This document shows positions 62,529 to 64,000 of a DNA stretch of 64,000 nucleotides, piece by piece. The notes beneath the pieces were generated by a model that was not told the DNA's origin, did no database searches, and was given only the letters and a program-made list of their open reading frames with translations. Position numbers and translations under genes: made by a program. Every line of letters begins with the position of its first letter. Position 1 is the stretch's first letter. The DNA comes from Streptomyces albospinus (GTDB lineage Bacteria > Actinomycetota > Actinomycetes > Streptomycetales > Streptomycetaceae), in assembly GCF_014648695.1 (NCBI RefSeq), contig NZ_BMRP01000002.1:374163-438162 (forward strand). The letters are read 5' to 3'.

Positions 62529-64000
62529 TCAGGTGTCGATGCGCGAACGGTCCAGAGTGGACGCGGAGTTGGTGATGAACTCCTTACGGGGAGCGACTTC
62601 GTTGCCCATCAGGAGGTCGAATGCCTTCTCCGCCGCTTCGAGATCACTGATGTTGATCCGGCGCAGGGTGCGGTGCCGCGGATCCATGGTCGTCTCGGCG
62701 AGCTGATCGGCGTCCATCTCACCCAGGCCCTTGTAGCGCTGGATGCTGTCCTTGTAGCGGACCTTCTTGCGCTGGAGCTCCAGCAGGGTCTGGCGGAGTT
62801 CGTTGTCCGAGTAGGTGTAGATGTACTTGTCCTGGCCCTTCTTGGGGTTGATGAGCTCGACGCGGTGCAGCGGCGGGACGGCGGAGAAGACCCGGCCCTG
62901 TTCGACCATCGGCCGCATGTAGCGCTGGAAGAGCGTCAGCAGCAGGCAGCGGATGTGGGCGCCGTCGACATCGGCGTCGGCTAGGAAGATCACCTTGCCG
63001 TAGCGGGCGGTGTCGATGTCGAAGGTGCGACCGGATCCGGCCCCTATGACCTGGATGATGGAGCCGCACTCGGCGTTCTTGAGCATGTCCGAAACCGACG
63101 ACTTCTGGACATTGAGAATCTTGCCGCGAATCGGCAGCAGCGCCTGGAACTCCGAATTCCGCGCCAGCTTCGCCGTGCCCAGCGCCGAGTCGCCCTCGAC
63201 GATGAACAGTTCGCTGCGGTCGACGTCGTCGCTGCGGCAGTCCGCGAGCTTGGCCGGCAGGGAGGAGGACTCCAGCGCCGTCTTCCGCCGCTGGGCCTCC
63301 TTGTGCTGACGGGCGGCGATGCGCGTACGGGCCGCGGCGACGACCTTGTCCAGTACGGAGCGTGCCTGCTGCTTGGCGTCGCGCTTCGTGGAGGTCAGGA
63401 ACGCCTTGAGCTCCCTGCTGACCACCTGGGCGACGATCCGGGACGCGGCGGAGGTACCCAGCACCTCCTTGGTCTGCCCCTCGAACTGCGGCTCCGCGAG
63501 CCGTACGGTGACGACCGCGGTGAGACCCTCCATCGCGTCGTCCTTGACGACGTCGTCCTCGGCGACGCGCAGCAGCTTGCTGGACCGCAGCACCTCATTG
63601 ACGGTCCTGGTCACCGCGCGCTCGAAGCCCGAGACATGGGTGCCGCCCTTGGGGGTGGCGATGATGTTGACGAACGACTTGATCGTCGAGTCGTAGCCGG
63701 TCCCCCACCGGAGAGCGATGTCGACGCCCAGTTCACGGGTGACTTCGGTCGGTGTCATGTGACCGCGCTCGTCGAGGACCGGCACCGTCTCCTTGAAGGT
63801 GCCCTGGCCGGTCAGCCGCAGGACGTCGCAGACGGCCTTGTCCTGCGCCAGGTACTCGCAGAACTCGCTGATGCCGCCGTCGTAGCGGAACGTCTCCTCC
63901 GACTTCCCGGCGCCGTCGATACCTCGCTCGTCGCGGACGACGATGGTCAGGCCCGGTACGAGGAAGGCGGTCTGCCGGGCACGGGCGTACAGCGTCTCCA
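62529..64000 (-). CDS. parE: DNA topoisomerase IV subunit B (5' part outside window)
   Basis: The C-terminal 490 residues of the ATPase subunit. The frame is open to the right window edge. Visible: end of the GHKL/transducer region (GTGYDSTIKSFVNIIATPKG with the switch Lys in TPKGGTH), TOPRIM acidic motif FIVEGDSALGTAK and FLADADVDGAHIRCLLLTLF, and the C-terminal QRYKGLGEMDADQLAETTMD. Shared with parC as a heterotetramer. Missing the N-terminal ATP-binding motifs only because of the window border. Confidence 0.94.
   Translation of the reverse strand, partial: ETLYARARQTAFLVPGLTIVVRDERGIDGAGKSEETFRYDGGISEFCEYLAQDKAVCDVLRLTGQGTFKETVPVLDERGHMTPTEVTRELGVDIALRWGTGYDSTIKSFVNIIATPKGGTHVSGFERAVTRTVNEVLRSSKLLRVAEDDVVKDDAMEGLTAVVTVRLAEPQFEGQTKEVLGTSAASRIVAQVVSRELKAFLTSTKRDAKQQARSVLDKVVAAARTRIAARQHKEAQRRKTALESSSLPAKLADCRSDDVDRSELFIVEGDSALGTAKLARNSEFQALLPIRGKILNVQKSSVSDMLKNAECGSIIQVIGAGSGRTFDIDTARYGKVIFLADADVDGAHIRCLLLTLFQRYMRPMVEQGRVFSAVPPLHRVELINPKKGQDKYIYTYSDNELRQTLLELQRKKVRYKDSIQRYKGLGEMDADQLAETTMDPRHRTLRRINISDLEAAEKAFDLLMGNEVAPRKEFITNSASTLDRSRIDT

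Overview
The window looks like a piece of a Streptomyces (or very close actinomycete) chromosome. Base composition is strongly GC-rich with G/C in third codon positions, GTG and TTG starts are common, and many genes overlap as ATGA or GTGA. The right third carries a gene set I associate with Streptomyces: topoisomerase IV subunits, paired M16 peptidases, an M23 peptidase behind a c-di-AMP riboswitch, ptsH, a GNAT/acyl-CoA synthetase fusion and thymidine kinase.

Left edge (1-1.9 kb): a DEAD-box RNA helicase that runs off the window, preceded by a cspA-type cold-shock gene with a strong hairpin between them. From about 2 to 20.9 kb the DNA is a mosaic. It holds transposase remnants (IS21, IS630, IS5, IS110), integrase and recombinase scraps, and broken polymorphic-toxin genes next to an intact SUKH-3-like immunity gene. 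Among these lie intact small modules: two paralogous operons of a winged-helix regulator plus a membrane protein (the second divergent from an ABC transporter), a His-rich secreted protein behind a structured leader, a secreted pore-former-like protein, and a two-gene operon whose products share a glycine-rich motif.

21.0-30.1 kb is the most striking part: eight tightly coupled plus-strand genes. Homologues of three methylerythritol-phosphate (MEP) isoprenoid enzymes (IspD, IspE and an IspG lacking its iron-sulfur domain) plus a short-chain dehydrogenase are combined with nonribosomal-peptide parts: a carrier domain fused to IspE, a condensation-like protein, an adenylation enzyme and an ATP-grasp ligase. 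An MFS exporter is included. I know of no described pathway with this layout. Three TTA codons suggest bldA-dependent expression.

30.2-41.1 kb: an XRE regulator, small mobile-element-type genes, a compact three-gene lasso-peptide cluster (precursor, one-piece B protein, cyclase), a membrane protein, a broken M23 peptidase and an IS4-type element with perfect 32-bp inverted repeats. Repeats resembling the 3' end of RNase P RNA lie at 30.25 and 41.05 kb. A second direct repeat, tRNA-like, lies at 19.75 and 41.55 kb. Both look like integration scars.

41.7-64 kb returns to conserved core genes. A leftover first 17 codons of a second thymidine kinase gene at 42.4 kb marks the right border of the variable DNA. 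The core runs tk, phosphodiesterase, DUF5998, GNAT/acyl-CoA synthetase, ptsH, GntR regulator, M23 peptidase, two M16 peptidases, parC, a CobW GTPase, an iron-box-linked sucrase/ferredoxin-like protein, a NarL-type two-component system with a membrane protein, and a partial parE.
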